In this document: piece by piece, positions 1 through 8,727 of the stretch | Numbering within the stretch: the first letter of the stretch is position 1 | Layout of the letters: the number at the start of each line of letters is the position of its first letter | Notes under the pieces: model-generated | The model's input: the letters and a program-made list of their open reading frames with translations, nothing else | What the model was told of the DNA's origin: nothing | Database searches by the model: none | Made by a program: the position numbers and the translations under genes | Assembly: GCF_016650815.1 (NCBI RefSeq) | Contig: NZ_JAEKEZ010000038.1 | Location: forward strand, 1 to 64,000 | Source: Pseudomonas sp. TH31 | GTDB taxonomy: Bacteria; Pseudomonadota; Gammaproteobacteria; Pseudomonadales; Pseudomonadaceae | DNA: 64,000 nt | Reading direction: 5' to 3'

Positions 1-1603
1 TCTGTTGAAAAAGTCGAATTTTCAGATCGCCTGAACTCAGGCACGACCACCACTGGAGAGCCTACTCACCACATTGAGTGGTTTTTCGGCCCTTCGGTGA
101 CCTTTGCTGCTCTGTTATTGGGTTAATTTGAGGTTTTTTGCTTGGTGCAGGCGCACCTATCCCGTGACTGGTGGCCCTTGAGATGAAAATTTGGCCAGCC
201 GTCGCAGGTTCTGCACCGCAGCGGCCAGCGTGAATTCATCAGTCGCGCCACTCATGCCACGTAGTCTCAGGCGATCCAATTTCAGGATGCGCTTGAGGTG
301 GGCAAACAACATTTCGACCTTTTTACGTTCGTGGCGAGAGCGCTGATACGCCGGCGTTGATGCAATGCGCCGAGCCACATCGCGAGCGGCTTCATGGACG
401 CTGCGAGCGATCTTTCGGAACGCAGTGTTCGGGCAGCACTTGGCTTTCATCGGACACGTAGCGCAGTCGGTCTGCCGGGATCGGAAGATGATGGTGTTGG
501 CTTTGGTGACGTGTGAGCGCTCATTCTTGAAGGCTCGCCATTCGCTGCGCAATGGGTTGCCGGCCGGGCAGCGGTATTCCTCGGCCTCTTCATTCCAGTG
601 GAAATCGTTGCTCGAAAAACTGTCGTTCTTGCGCTCGGTTTTGTCCCACACCGGCACATGCGGCTCGATGTCTTTTTCCTCCACCATCCAGGCCAGCATC
701 GGCGCTGTGCCGTAAGCGGTGTCGCCAATGAGGCGCTCTGGCTTGATGTCGAACTGCGCTTCGACCCGATCGATCATCGTCTTGGTGCTCTCGACTTCTG
801 CGGTTCGATGAGCCGGTGTGGGTTCCACATCCATGATCACGCCGTGCTCGGTATCGATCAGATAATTCGTGGAGCAAGCGTAGAAAGCTGGGCCGCCTGG
901 AGCAGCGGTCCAGCGGGCCTGAGGATCCGTCAGCGACAGGCGCTTCGGTAGCGTTTCGGCCAAAGCTTCTTCATCGAGGGCTTCAAGGTACTCACGCACG
1001 GCGCGGGTGCTCAGGGCCGGATCGCTCCAGTTGACCGGTTCATCTCCCGGTACACCGCGCTGCCGACTCGCATCCGCTTTGATGATGCTGGCGTCCACGG
1101 CAAAGCCTTCGCCCTTGACCAGACCGGCGTCCATGCAGCGACGCAGCACTTCATTGAACAACCAGCGAAACAGATCACTGTCCCGAAAACGGCCGTGTCG
1201 ATTTTTGGAAAACGTCGAGTGATTGGGTACTTCATCCTCAAGGCTCAACCGGCAGAACCAGCGATACGCCAGGTTCAAATGGGCCTCTTCGCACAACCGC
1301 CGCTCGGAGCGAATGCCATAGCAATAACCCACGACCAGCATGCGGATCATCAGTTCAGGATCAATTGAAGGGCGCCCAATCGGGCTATAGAAATCGGTGA
1401 GATAATGGCGCAGGTCGCCCAGATCGAGACACCGATCAATGCTGCGCAGAAGGTGAGTGGCTGGAATGTGATCTTCAAGGTTGAACGAGTAAAACAGCCG
1501 CTCCTGCCCACTCGATAACTGTCCCATCATGCTGCGTACTTCCCCGCTGGCCAATGCAGAGATTTTGCCGCAGGCCAGGCAGGGGAGCTACTTTTTCAAC
1601 AGA
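1..1603 (-). mobile_element. IS1182-family insertion sequence
   Basis: The first 14 bases of the window (TCTGTTGAAAAAGT) recur as a perfect inverted copy at 1590-1603, bracketing one transposase gene. That is the organisation of an IS1182-type element of about 1.6 kb. The left inverted repeat may extend past the window edge, so the true end and any target duplication on that side cannot be seen. Both ends and the transposase look intact, so the element may still move. The flank at 1604-1756 holds nothing recognisable except the start region of the next gene. Confidence 0.85.
157..1554 (-). CDS. IS1182 family DDE transposase
   Basis: The 465-residue protein catalyses movement of its own element. 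The N-terminal part (about residues 15-120) is a DUF772-type transposase domain with the NHSTFSKNRH segment, followed by a DDE catalytic domain. The likely triad is D154 (AVDAS), D278 (IGDTAYGT) and E414 (KKVEMLFAHLKR). A Cys cluster at 364-374 (DCATCPMKAKCC) is typical of this family. The length fits full-size IS1182 transposases and there is no frameshift, unlike many genes in this window. It reads from right to left within the inverted repeats. Confidence 0.92.
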   Translation of the reverse strand: MASGEVRSMMGQLSSGQERLFYSFNLEDHIPATHLLRSIDRCLDLGDLRHYLTDFYSPIGRPSIDPELMIRMLVVGYCYGIRSERRLCEEAHLNLAYRWFCRLSLEDEVPNHSTFSKNRHGRFRDSDLFRWLFNEVLRRCMDAGLVKGEGFAVDASIIKADASRQRGVPGDEPVNWSDPALSTRAVREYLEALDEEALAETLPKRLSLTDPQARWTAAPGGPAFYACSTNYLIDTEHGVIMDVEPTPAHRTAEVESTKTMIDRVEAQFDIKPERLIGDTAYGTAPMLAWMVEEKDIEPHVPVWDKTERKNDSFSSNDFHWNEEAEEYRCPAGNPLRSEWRAFKNERSHVTKANTIIFRSRQTDCATCPMKAKCCPNTAFRKIARSVHEAARDVARRIASTPAYQRSRHERKKVEMLFAHLKRILKLDRLRLRGMSGATDEFTLAAAVQNLRRLAKFSSQGPPVTG

Positions 1604-1756
1604 ATCGGTCGGTTGCTGCACTTCTCGACCGGTTGAATCCACAGCCGAAACCAGACATTCCTAACGCTAACCAATTCCTCGAAATCTGAACGCATTGATC
1701 CCAGTCCCCTAGCGTAGAATTCCCCAAGCGCCAGCCCAACCCGAGACGGAGCCTCA

Positions 1757-3115
1757 ATGCAAACCCCCACTCAACCCAACCCCCTCTGGAAAACCTACCT
1801 CCTTTTCCTGGCCCCCATGGTCCTCTCCAACTTCCTCCAATCCATGTCGGGCACCATCAACAGCATCTACATCGGCCAAATGCTCGGCACCCAGGCCCTG
1901 GCGGCCGTCTCGGGCATGTTCCCCATCGTCTTCTTCTTCATCGCCCTGGTGATCGGTCTCGGCGCGGGGGCGGGGGTGCTTATCGGCCAGGCTTGGGGCG
2001 CTCGCGAGCCGCACATGGTGAAAGCCATCGCCGCGACAACCTTGCTGTTGGGCGCAATGATCGGTCTGGTCGCCGCTGTGTTGGGCACTACGTTTGCACG
2101 GCCAGCCTTGCAGGGTTTGGGTACTCCGGCGGATGTGTTGGACGACGCAGTGTCCTACGCTCACGTGATGATGTGGATCATGCCGTCGCTGCTGGTCTAC
2201 GTGCTGTTCACCCAACTCCTGCGCGGGGTCAGCGATACCCTTTCGCCATTGATCGCCTTGCTGGTATCAACGTCAATCGGTCTGGCGCTGACACCCGCGT
2301 TAATAAAGGGTTGGCTGGGCTTTGCGCCGATGGGGATCCAGAGCGCAGCGTTCGCCGGGTTGGCGGGTAACTTGTCGGCGATGAGTTGGCTGGCGTGGCG
2401 GTTGATTCGCAAGGGGCATCCGTTGGCGCCGGATCGGGAGATGTTTGCGGCGATGCGGTTGGACTCGGCGATTCTCGGCAAGGTGTTGCGCATCGGCTTG
2501 CCGACCGGGTTGCAGATGGTGGTGTTGTCAGCGTCGGAGTTGGTGATCCTGGCGTTGGTGAATCAGCACGGTTCGCAGGCGACGGCGGCGTATGGGGCGG
2601 TGACGCAGATTGTGAATTATGTGCAGTTTCCGGCGTTGTCGATTGCGATCACCGCATCGATTCTTGGGGCGCAGGCGATTGGGGCAGGGCGGTTGGAGCG
2701 GATTACGCCGATTTTGCGCACGGGGCTTTTGATCAACGTGTGTTTGACCGGTGGCTTGGTGTTGCTCGGGTATTTGTTGTCGCACTGGTTGCTGGGGTTG
2801 TTCCTCACCGAGGACTCCACTCGGGTGATGGCCGAGCATTTGTTGCACATCATGCTGTGGAGCCTGTTGGTGTTTGGTTTCCAGGCGATTATCGGCGGGA
2901 TCATGCGGGCCAGCGGCACGGTGTTGGTGCCGATGCTGATTTCGATTGTGTGCGTGGTGGGGGTGCAGTTGCCGGTGGCGTATCTGCTGGATGCGCGGTT
3001 TGGGTTGCAGGGTGTGTGGATGGCGTTTCCGGTGGCGTATCTGGGGATGCTGGCGTTGCAGACGATTTACTACAAGTTCGTTTGGCAGCATCAGAAGATT
3101 GAGCGGTTGGTGTAG
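1757..3115 (+). CDS. MATE family efflux transporter
   Basis: The 452-residue inner-membrane protein has about 12 hydrophobic segments arranged as two related halves, the standard MATE layout. Such proteins export drugs, dyes or metabolites in exchange for H+ or Na+. Recognisable parts are the N-terminal LAPMVLSNFLQSMSGTIN segment, the first-half QAWGAR loop, and its second-half counterpart AQAIGAG. An ACGGAG ribosome site lies just upstream of the ATG. The gene stands alone between the IS element and a REP array. The substrate cannot be predicted. Confidence 0.88.
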   Translation: MQTPTQPNPLWKTYLLFLAPMVLSNFLQSMSGTINSIYIGQMLGTQALAAVSGMFPIVFFFIALVIGLGAGAGVLIGQAWGAREPHMVKAIAATTLLLGAMIGLVAAVLGTTFARPALQGLGTPADVLDDAVSYAHVMMWIMPSLLVYVLFTQLLRGVSDTLSPLIALLVSTSIGLALTPALIKGWLGFAPMGIQSAAFAGLAGNLSAMSWLAWRLIRKGHPLAPDREMFAAMRLDSAILGKVLRIGLPTGLQMVVLSASELVILALVNQHGSQATAAYGAVTQIVNYVQFPALSIAITASILGAQAIGAGRLERITPILRTGLLINVCLTGGLVLLGYLLSHWLLGLFLTEDSTRVMAEHLLHIMLWSLLVFGFQAIIGGIMRASGTVLVPMLISIVCVVGVQLPVAYLLDARFGLQGVWMAFPVAYLGMLALQTIYYKFVWQHQKIERLV

Positions 3116-3156
3116 CGGTGGGGGATGTGTTCGCTTGAGGGATCTGGCGTAAAGAT

Positions 3157-3756
3157 GGGCGCCAAGATCGCAGCCTTCGGCGGCGCCCATAGGGGATGCA
3201 TTTCAACGTAGGAGCTGCCGAAGGCTGCGATCTTTTGATCTTAGGGTTTGATGTCGGCAGCCAAGATCGCAGCCTTCGGCAGCTCCTACAGGGGGGGCAT
3301 TTCAACGTAGGAGCTGCGGTTCAACGTAGGAGCTGCCGAAGGCTGCGATCTTTTGATCTTGCGTTTTATATCGGGCAGCCAAGCCTTCGGCGGCGGCCAC
3401 AGGCGCGTAGGAGCTGCCGGAGGCTGCGATTTTTTGATCTTGTGCGTTTGATATCAGGCAGCCAAGATCGCAGCCTTCGGCAGCTCCTACAGGGGGCTTT
3501 CAACGTAGGAGCTGCGGTTCAACGTAGGAGCTGCCGGAGCTGCGATCTTTTGATCTTGCGTTTTATATCGGGCAGCCAAGCCTTCGGCGGCGCCCACAGG
3601 CGCGTAGGAGCTGCCGGAGGCTGCGATTTTTTGATCTTAGGGTTTGATGTCGGCAGCCAAGATCGCAGCCTTCGGCAGCTCCTACAGGGGGCATTTCAAC
3701 GTAGGAGCTGCGGTTCAACGTAGGAGCTGCCGGAGGCTGCGATCTTTTGATCTTAG
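3157..3756. repeat. REP/REPIN array, GTAGGAG family, with a ~195-bp higher-order repeat
   Basis: About ten copies of the REP head GTAGGAGCTGCCGAAGGCTG, in both orientations, fill the gap behind the MATE gene. Two blocks of about 195 bp (near 3297-3496 and 3497-3689) repeat the same order of forward and inverted copies, and a third partial block follows. The array therefore grew by tandem duplication of a multi-REP unit. Variants such as CTGCGGTTCAACGTAGGAG are shared between blocks. The TAA stop of the convergent glyoxalase-like gene lies inside the last REP tail (3753-3755). Confidence 0.9.
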
Positions 3757-4398
3757 GCGTTTGATATCGGCAGCGTTTTCAAACCTTCGGGCGTTTGAAT
3801 ATGCGCCACCAAATACGGCGCTGAAGCCGCTCCCAAAGCATGAAGACGAACCACCCCGGAAAAGTTGATCGCAGTCAGCAATGCCTGAACCTTCTCCGGA
3901 TCAGGGTCAAACACAGCCAGCGCCACCAGCGAACACCCTTGATCAACCATAACGCTCGCAGGATGGGGCGTTTGCTCCCATTGAATCAGCGTCGGCGCTG
4001 ACCCGTTCAGCGGCAGGCTGCCGTCGGCCGGAATGGTGATCTGCCAGGACAACGAGCCTCGGGTCATGGGTTCGGCGTCACCGACGATGGCGCGGCAGGC
4101 CTCGCTCATGCCATGGATGTCGTCGGTGCGCGCGACCCACGTCGCCAAGCGTGCCGGTGCATCAACCGCCAATTGATCCATAGCGAACCAACGCGGCCGG
4201 CCCGGTGTTTGGCGGTCGGGTCGATGGCAATCACTTCCAGGTAAGTCTCCGGGCCCAGGCGCAGTAGCCGGTTGTGGGTGCCCATGCGAGGATGTGCGCC
4301 CCGGGTTCCAGCTCGACGCCCAGCACGCGGGTCACGAAGGCGCAGCCGGTGTCGAGGTCGGGGGCGACGATGGCGAGGTGATCAAGGGTGCTTTTCAT
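3753..4398 (-). CDS. Glyoxalase-like (VOC) domain protein, two apparent frameshifts
   Basis: Joining three reading frames gives a protein of about 215 residues that begins MKSTLDHLAIVAPDLD and contains the family segments MGTHNRLLRLG and YLEVIAIDP. This is a single-domain glyoxalase-like protein of the PF13468 type, of unknown substrate. Frame is restored by adding one base to the C run at 4299-4302 and one G at 4204-4205. Both look like homopolymer undercalls, and the repaired protein has normal family continuity. A GTA-type insertion or real decay cannot be excluded from sequence alone. The gene is divergent from the thioesterase gene at 4441. Confidence 0.75.
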
Positions 4399-4440
4399 GG
4401 GGAGCGCCTTCAATTTAAAACAACAGGGAAGAGCTGTTCG

Positions 4441-4845
4441 ATGCCTGGTGCAGTGTTTGTCCGCAGAACCATTTTATTCGGCGACTGCGACCCCGCAGGC
4501 GTGGTGTATACGCCGCGATTTTCATATTTTGCCGTTGAAGCCATTTATACCGCGCTGGACAGTTGGCTGGGGGCGCCTGGCCTCAGGACGCTGATGAGTT
4601 TTGATGTGCTGCCGCCGGTGCGCGCCATGTCGGTGGAGATGCTCAGGCCTTTGACCTGGGATGATGAGCTGAGCATCAAGGTCAGTGTGGCAAAGTTAGG
4701 CGTTCACTCCTTCACTTTTTTGGTCGAGGGCTTTGTCCATGATCAGACGATGGCGTTTACCGCGAGTGTCACGCATGTCTGCGTCTCGCCTGACACCAAA
4801 GAGGTCGTTGCCATTCCTGAAGGGCTGAGAGCGGCGCTTTCATAA
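4441..4845 (+). CDS. Hotdog-fold acyl-CoA thioesterase (4HBT/YbgC-like)
   Basis: The 134-residue protein carries the YbgC-type signature GDCDPAGVVYTPRFSYF (about residues 14-30), whose second Asp is the usual catalytic acid of 4-hydroxybenzoyl-CoA thioesterase-like enzymes. It should hydrolyse an acyl-CoA thioester in the cytoplasm; the acyl group is unknown. I chose the ATG at 4441 because GGGAAG sits about ten bases upstream and the hotdog domain starts right after it; the frame is open further upstream. It is divergently placed from the glyoxalase-like gene. Confidence 0.82.
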   Translation: MPGAVFVRRTILFGDCDPAGVVYTPRFSYFAVEAIYTALDSWLGAPGLRTLMSFDVLPPVRAMSVEMLRPLTWDDELSIKVSVAKLGVHSFTFLVEGFVHDQTMAFTASVTHVCVSPDTKEVVAIPEGLRAALS

Positions 4846-4863
4846 GCAGATGGTTAGTATCTT

Positions 4864-4966
4864 GTGGGAGTGAGCCTGCTCGCGAATGCGGTGTGTCATT
4901 CAGCATTGATGTTGGCTGGCACGCCGTATTCGCGAGCAGGTTGAGTCGTCGCACCGCCGTTCCCAC
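4864..4966. repeat. REPIN, GTGGGAG family
   Basis: Two inverted copies of the second REP family (GTGGGAGTGAGCCTGCTCGC and its complement) are separated by a short loop. The pair lies between the thioesterase and yceI-like genes and could form a long stem-loop in readthrough RNA. The right arm carries an extra insertion (GTTGAGTCGTC), so pairing is imperfect. Confidence 0.85.
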
Positions 4967-5091
4967 AGGGGGAATTGTGTTGTTCAGGTGAGTGGCGGTG
5001 GAATAACCGGCCATTCTTTGCTTTAGTCCACCTCTCTCGGGCCAGCGGGTTCGGCACTTCAGCCATGGACGGTGCCTGAACGGAGAGTCTC

Positions 5092-5655
5092 ATGCGCTTT
5101 CGATTCCTGCGTTTCGCCGCAATCGCTGCTGCCATGGTCTTCACCGTCAGCGCCCAAGCCGTCGAATACAACCAGGTCAACGCCGCCGCCAGCCAGATCA
5201 GTTTCACCTTCAGCCAGTTTGGCTCGCGGGTCTACGGGACGTTCGGCCAGTTTGAAGGCACTCTCGATTTCGATACGCAAAACCCCGCAACCGCCCACGC
5301 CGCGCTCAACATCCAGCTGGCGAGCATCGACGCCGGCAGCAGCGACGCCAACACCGAACTGCAAAAACCGGCCTGGTTCGACACGGAACACTACCCGCTG
5401 GGCACCTTTAAATCGACCAGCGTCAAGGCCCTCGGCGGCGACCGTTATCTGTTCATCGGCGACCTCACGCTCAAAACCATTACCCGCAAGGTCAAGGTTC
5501 AAGTCCAGTTGAAGCCGGAGAGTGGCATCGGCGTGTTTGTCGGCGAGTTCGCGCTCAACCGTGACGATTTCAAGGTCGGCGAGGGCGAGTGGGCGGACGG
5601 GGTTGTCTCCAAAGACATCAACATTCGGTTTCGCATGGTCGCGCCGCAGCGGTAG
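5092..5655 (+). CDS. YceI family periplasmic protein
   Basis: The 187-residue protein starts with a Sec signal peptide, with likely cleavage after AQA at residue 23. The mature part matches YceI lipocalin-like proteins: VNAAASQISFTFSQFG, then LNIQLASIDAG, then WFDTEHYPLGTFKS, ending with RDDFKVGEGEWADGVVSKD. YceI proteins bind long isoprenoid or fatty-amide ligands in the periplasm; the ligand here is unknown. A GGAGAG ribosome site precedes the ATG. The gene is flanked by REPINs on both sides and is probably monocistronic. Confidence 0.92.
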   Translation: MRFRFLRFAAIAAAMVFTVSAQAVEYNQVNAAASQISFTFSQFGSRVYGTFGQFEGTLDFDTQNPATAHAALNIQLASIDAGSSDANTELQKPAWFDTEHYPLGTFKSTSVKALGGDRYLFIGDLTLKTITRKVKVQVQLKPESGIGVFVGEFALNRDDFKVGEGEWADGVVSKDINIRFRMVAPQR

Positions 5656-5664
5656 CCGTCCGCT

Positions 5665-5912
5665 GTGGGAGCGAGCCTGCTCGCGATGACTTGGGCACAT
5701 CGAGCACCGGGGTGTCTGTCAGGCCGCTATCGCGAGCAGGCTCACTCCCACATTGGGTCGCGGGTGAACGCAGTCTTTGAGGTCAACCTCGATCCCCTGT
5801 AGGAGCTGAGCTTGCTCGCGATGACGGTGGCACATTCAACAGGTGATGCAGTTGACCGGCCGCGGTAATCGCGACTGAACATCAAAAGATCGCAGCCTTC
5901 GGCAGCTCCTAC
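5665..5912. repeat. REPIN (GTGGGAG family) plus two REP singlets
   Basis: A GTGGGAG-family inverted pair occupies 5665-5751. A divergent single copy (GTAGGAGCTGAGCTTGCTCG) follows near 5799, and an inverted GTAGGAG-family copy lies at 5885-5912. The last copy ends two bases before the minisatellite begins. No gene is visible between the yceI-like gene and the minisatellite. Confidence 0.85.
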
Positions 5913-5914
5913 AG

Positions 5915-6546
5915 AGGCTCGATGTATTCCAGATATCGAGGTTGCACGCAAGAGGCTCGGTGTATTCCTGGTATCGAGGTTGCACGCAAGAGGCTCGATG
6001 TATTCCTGGTATCGAGGTTGCACGCAAGAGGCTTGGTGCATTCCTGGTATCGAGGTTGAACGCAAGAGGCTTGGTGCATTCCTGGTATCGAGGTTGCACG
6101 CAAGAGGCTCGGTGTATTCCTGGTATCGAGGTTGCACGCAAGAGGCTCGATGTATTCCTGGTATCGAGGTTGCACGCAAGAGGCTCGGTGCATTCCTGGT
6201 ATCGAGGTTGCACGCAAGAGGCTCGGTGTATTCCTGGTATCGAGGTTGCACGCAAGAGGCTCGGTGTATTCCTGGTATCGAGGTTGCACGCAAGAGGCTC
6301 GATGTATTCCTGGTATCGAGGTTGCACGCAAGAGGCTCGGTGTATTCCTGGTATCGAGGTTGCACGCAAGAGGCTCGATGTATTCCTGGTATCGAGGTTG
6401 CACGCAAGAGGCTCGGTGCATTCCTGGTATCGAGGTTGCACGCAAGAGGCTCGGTGTATTCCTGGTATCGAGGTTGCACGCAAGAGGCTCGGTATATTCC
6501 TGGTATCGAGGTTGCACGCAAGAGGCTCGATGCATTCCTGAAATAG
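5915..6546. repeat. 38-bp minisatellite, 16 full copies plus a decayed 17th
   Basis: Sixteen head-to-tail copies of exactly 38 bp span 5915-6522, and a degraded copy follows to about 6546. Copies differ at few positions: C/T at base 5, A/G at base 8, T/C at base 11, plus private changes in copies 1, 4 and 16. Copies 6-11 and 12-17 show nearly the same order of variants, so a block of six copies (228 bp) was probably duplicated. Since 38 is not a multiple of three, each strand stays open in all frames and encodes a 38-residue periodic peptide, but no ribosome site or start makes this look coding. Oppositely oriented REP copies flank the array. Confidence 0.95.
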
Positions 6547-6564
6547 AGGTCGCGTGCGGTCGAG

Positions 6565-6599
6565 GTAGGAGCTGCCGAAGGCTGCGATCTTTTGATCTT
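6565..6599 (+). repeat. REP singlet, GTAGGAG family
   Basis: One forward copy starts GTAGGAGCTGCCGAAGGCTG and ends in the usual GATCTTTTGATCTT tail. With the inverted copy at 5885-5912 it brackets the minisatellite, both REP heads facing the array. The remaining stretch to 6787 holds only the leader of the next gene. Confidence 0.9.
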
Positions 6600-6787
6600 C
6601 AGCGATCCGCCTTCAGCGCCTCGATCTCCCTCGTCACAGGTTCGGTGTCACGGGCATTACCTGCAACCCGCCCCTTTGTATCGTGGCAGCTATATATCAA
6701 GGTGCCAGTACCGTTTCGCCGCCAACTGCTAAGCTATGCCCGTGAAACGCCCGAGTTGAGCGCGACAATCTGCAAGGAGGCAGGCTG

Positions 6788-7588
6788 ATGCTGATCAAAC
6801 GTATTGCCGGTTCAAGTGCGCACGCGGTTCCCGAACCTTTCGTTCGAGAAGAAGTGGAGCGGGTGCTGGCGCAGCTCCTGGCCAGTCCATTGTTCGCCAA
6901 GTCTCGGCGGATGGGCAGCCTGTTGGGTTTTTTGGTCGAACACGACCTTCAGGTCTCGAACATTCCCCTCACCGAGCACGCCATCGGCATCGCGGTGTTT
7001 CGCCGTGATCCGGCGGTCTACTGCACCGGCGATGATCCGGTGGTGCGGGTGCAGGTCGGCCGGTTACGGCGCAAGCTCGCCAGTTATTACACCACGCATG
7101 GCCAGCACGACCCGGTGCGCCTGAGCGTGCCGGCCGGTTCTTATCGGCTGGTCTACGAGCGACGTTCGCCCAAGGTGGCCGGCGCCCATCATCCGGTTCT
7201 GCAGCTTCAGCCGTTTACCTGCATCACCCTGGATGGCGACGACTTTACCCGGGGTTTGTGCGAGGAGTTGAGTTGCCGGTTGTTCCAGTCGTTCGAACAA
7301 ACCCAGACCCATGCCAACCATATACTGATGAATATGCCCCGAAGCAGTCTCAAGGCAGCGGTTCCTGCGCGGGCGGGGCGGGGAAGCTATTCGCTGGAGG
7401 GCAGCGTGCGGGTGGAGCCGGCCCGTGTCCGGGCATCGGTGCGCTTGATCGACGTGGCCCAGGGACGGATTCGCTGGTCCGGGCAGTTTGATCGCAAGCA
7501 ACCTTACGGCATCGCGACCCAGGAGGATCTGGCGGAGTCTATCTGTCGCTCGCTGACGGGATATTTCGCCCTGGGCAGTGACGATTGA
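6788..7588 (+). CDS. Winged-helix/TolB-like domain protein of unknown role
   Basis: A strong AAGGAGG ribosome site precedes the ATG. The N-terminal part (about residues 18-125) resembles the domain found at the start of many TolB- and adenylate-cyclase-like regulators: VRXXVERVLAQLLASPLFA, EHAIGIAVFRRDP, DPVVRVQVGRLRRKL, then PAGSYRLVY. The C-terminal part (SYSLEGSVRVEPARVRASVRL, ending IRWSGQFDRK) resembles the FlgO/TolB-N-like segment that follows this domain in longer proteins. There is no catalytic cyclase or kinase domain and no membrane span, so this is a 266-residue minimal version. A regulatory role is inference. It lies 240 bp past the minisatellite and converges on the next gene across a terminator-like hairpin. 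Confidence 0.6.
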   Translation: MLIKRIAGSSAHAVPEPFVREEVERVLAQLLASPLFAKSRRMGSLLGFLVEHDLQVSNIPLTEHAIGIAVFRRDPAVYCTGDDPVVRVQVGRLRRKLASYYTTHGQHDPVRLSVPAGSYRLVYERRSPKVAGAHHPVLQLQPFTCITLDGDDFTRGLCEELSCRLFQSFEQTQTHANHILMNMPRSSLKAAVPARAGRGSYSLEGSVRVEPARVRASVRLIDVAQGRIRWSGQFDRKQPYGIATQEDLAESICRSLTGYFALGSDD

Positions 7589-7593
7589 TGAGC

Positions 7594-7623
7594 AAGAGGG
7601 ACAAGCGCAAAGCTGTCCCTCTT
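7594..7623. terminator. Convergent terminator-like hairpin
   Basis: AAGAGGGACA at 7594-7603 pairs perfectly with TGTCCCTCTT at 7614-7623 around a ten-base loop. It sits in the 45-bp gap between two convergent genes and could end transcription from both sides. The T runs are short, so strength is uncertain. Confidence 0.6.
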
Positions 7624-7633
7624 TGTGTGGCGG

Positions 7634-8370
7634 TTAAGGCGTTGTCCAGCTACCACCCGAGTAGAGGCGGACCGCATCGTTACTGTCAGTCAGGTTGATT
7701 TCGATTGATTGCGAGCGCGAGGTACTGAACATCGTGCTGGTTTGCACGTTCTGTTCGAACCACACGAGGATCGTCTCTACGGGCGTCAGTACAGTCGAGC
7801 CGGTGACCACCTGTTGCGAGGCTACGTAGATCGGCGTGGAGACCTGTTTGCCATCAATGCCAGTGGACAGTTGGCTGACCCCGGGTGAATCGGGCCATAG
7901 TTGTTCAACAGCGTGATGGAGATCTCAGGGCCGCCGCTTGACGCTGGGCCCAGCAGGCCAGACGTGTCGAGTGTGGCCTGTTGCCCCAGGCCGATGTTGA
8001 CGAGATTGGTCGAAACATCAACCTGCACGTTGGCCTGGAATACATTGGAGCCGAACAACTGGTACTGAGGCGTCCAGCTGAACGTGTTGTTGCTCAGGTA
8101 GTTGGTGTAGGACTGCCAGACCACGTTGTAGTCTTCGTTACCGACCTTCTTGGCGAAGCACAGCTTATAGTTGGACTGCTTGAGCTGCGTCAGGTCCGCC
8201 GAGGCGATCTGGATCTTGACCGACTTTTGGGTCGCCGCCAGGGAAGACGTCAGCACCTTGCTGTAGTCGGTCGTTTTCAGGGCGGTCGGAGCGGCGAGGA
8301 GCGACTTGACAGCCTTTTGAAGGTCGTCGTGCAGCGCTTGCTGGTTGCTTGCAACGTTTGACTTGCTCAT
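7634..8370 (-). CDS. Unrecognised cytoplasmic protein, one apparent frameshift
   Basis: The first 158 residues or so (MSKSNVASNQQALHDDLQKA onward) are in one frame. The next frame carries VSQLSTGIDGKQ, STPIYVASQQVVTGSTV, ETILVWFEQNVQTSTMF and ends GGSWTTP. Adding one C to the CCCC run at 7879-7882 joins them into a 245-residue protein. There is no signal peptide or membrane segment. After a helical N-terminus the sequence is rich in Thr, Ser, Asn and Val and looks beta-sheet-rich (YKLCFAKKVGNEDYNVVWQS, FSWTPQYQLFGSNVFQ). I do not recognise the family. It is divergent from the AraC-type gene. Confidence 0.65.
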
Positions 8371-8727
8371 GGTGTCCCTCTGTTCTGTCTTGGTTGTGTT
8401 TAGGCAATCAATGGCCAGCGGGCATCGAATCCGACAAACGATCAGGCAGCACCCGTGACAGGTCTTCCATGCCTCCGCTGGCCGGAGGCGGGCGATGCCG
8501 ATGATGTGTCACAACCCTGTCAGCACATTGACGGCTTCACGGTAGGCTCGACGGGCAGCGTGGCGAAGTATCGTGGCGTTACATTCGCAAGGGGCGTTGA
8601 TGCGCTGACAGTCAGTCAGGTAACAGGCTGCGTAACGAGGTTGTATCAAAGCACTGCGGGTCTTCCTGCACGCTGGGTGATACGATTCTGGCGTTTGAGG
8701 TCGGGCGTCGAGCAGGAACGTATTGTC
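8371..8727. other. Divergent intergenic region
   Basis: This 357-bp gap separates the unrecognised gene (leftward) from the AraC-type gene (rightward). The reading frame of the AraC gene is open back to 8455, but that part has no family resemblance and no better ribosome site. I see no repeat or clear operator, though promoters for both genes must lie here. Confidence 0.5.

Noticed and set aside
5915..6546. CRISPR array
   Set aside because: The repeats are directly adjacent, with no unique spacers, and no cas gene is present.
5742..6788. Several long open frames on both strands with 38-residue periodic sequence
   Set aside because: They arise because the 38-bp repeat lacks stop codons in any frame; they have no ribosome sites and run into REP sequence.
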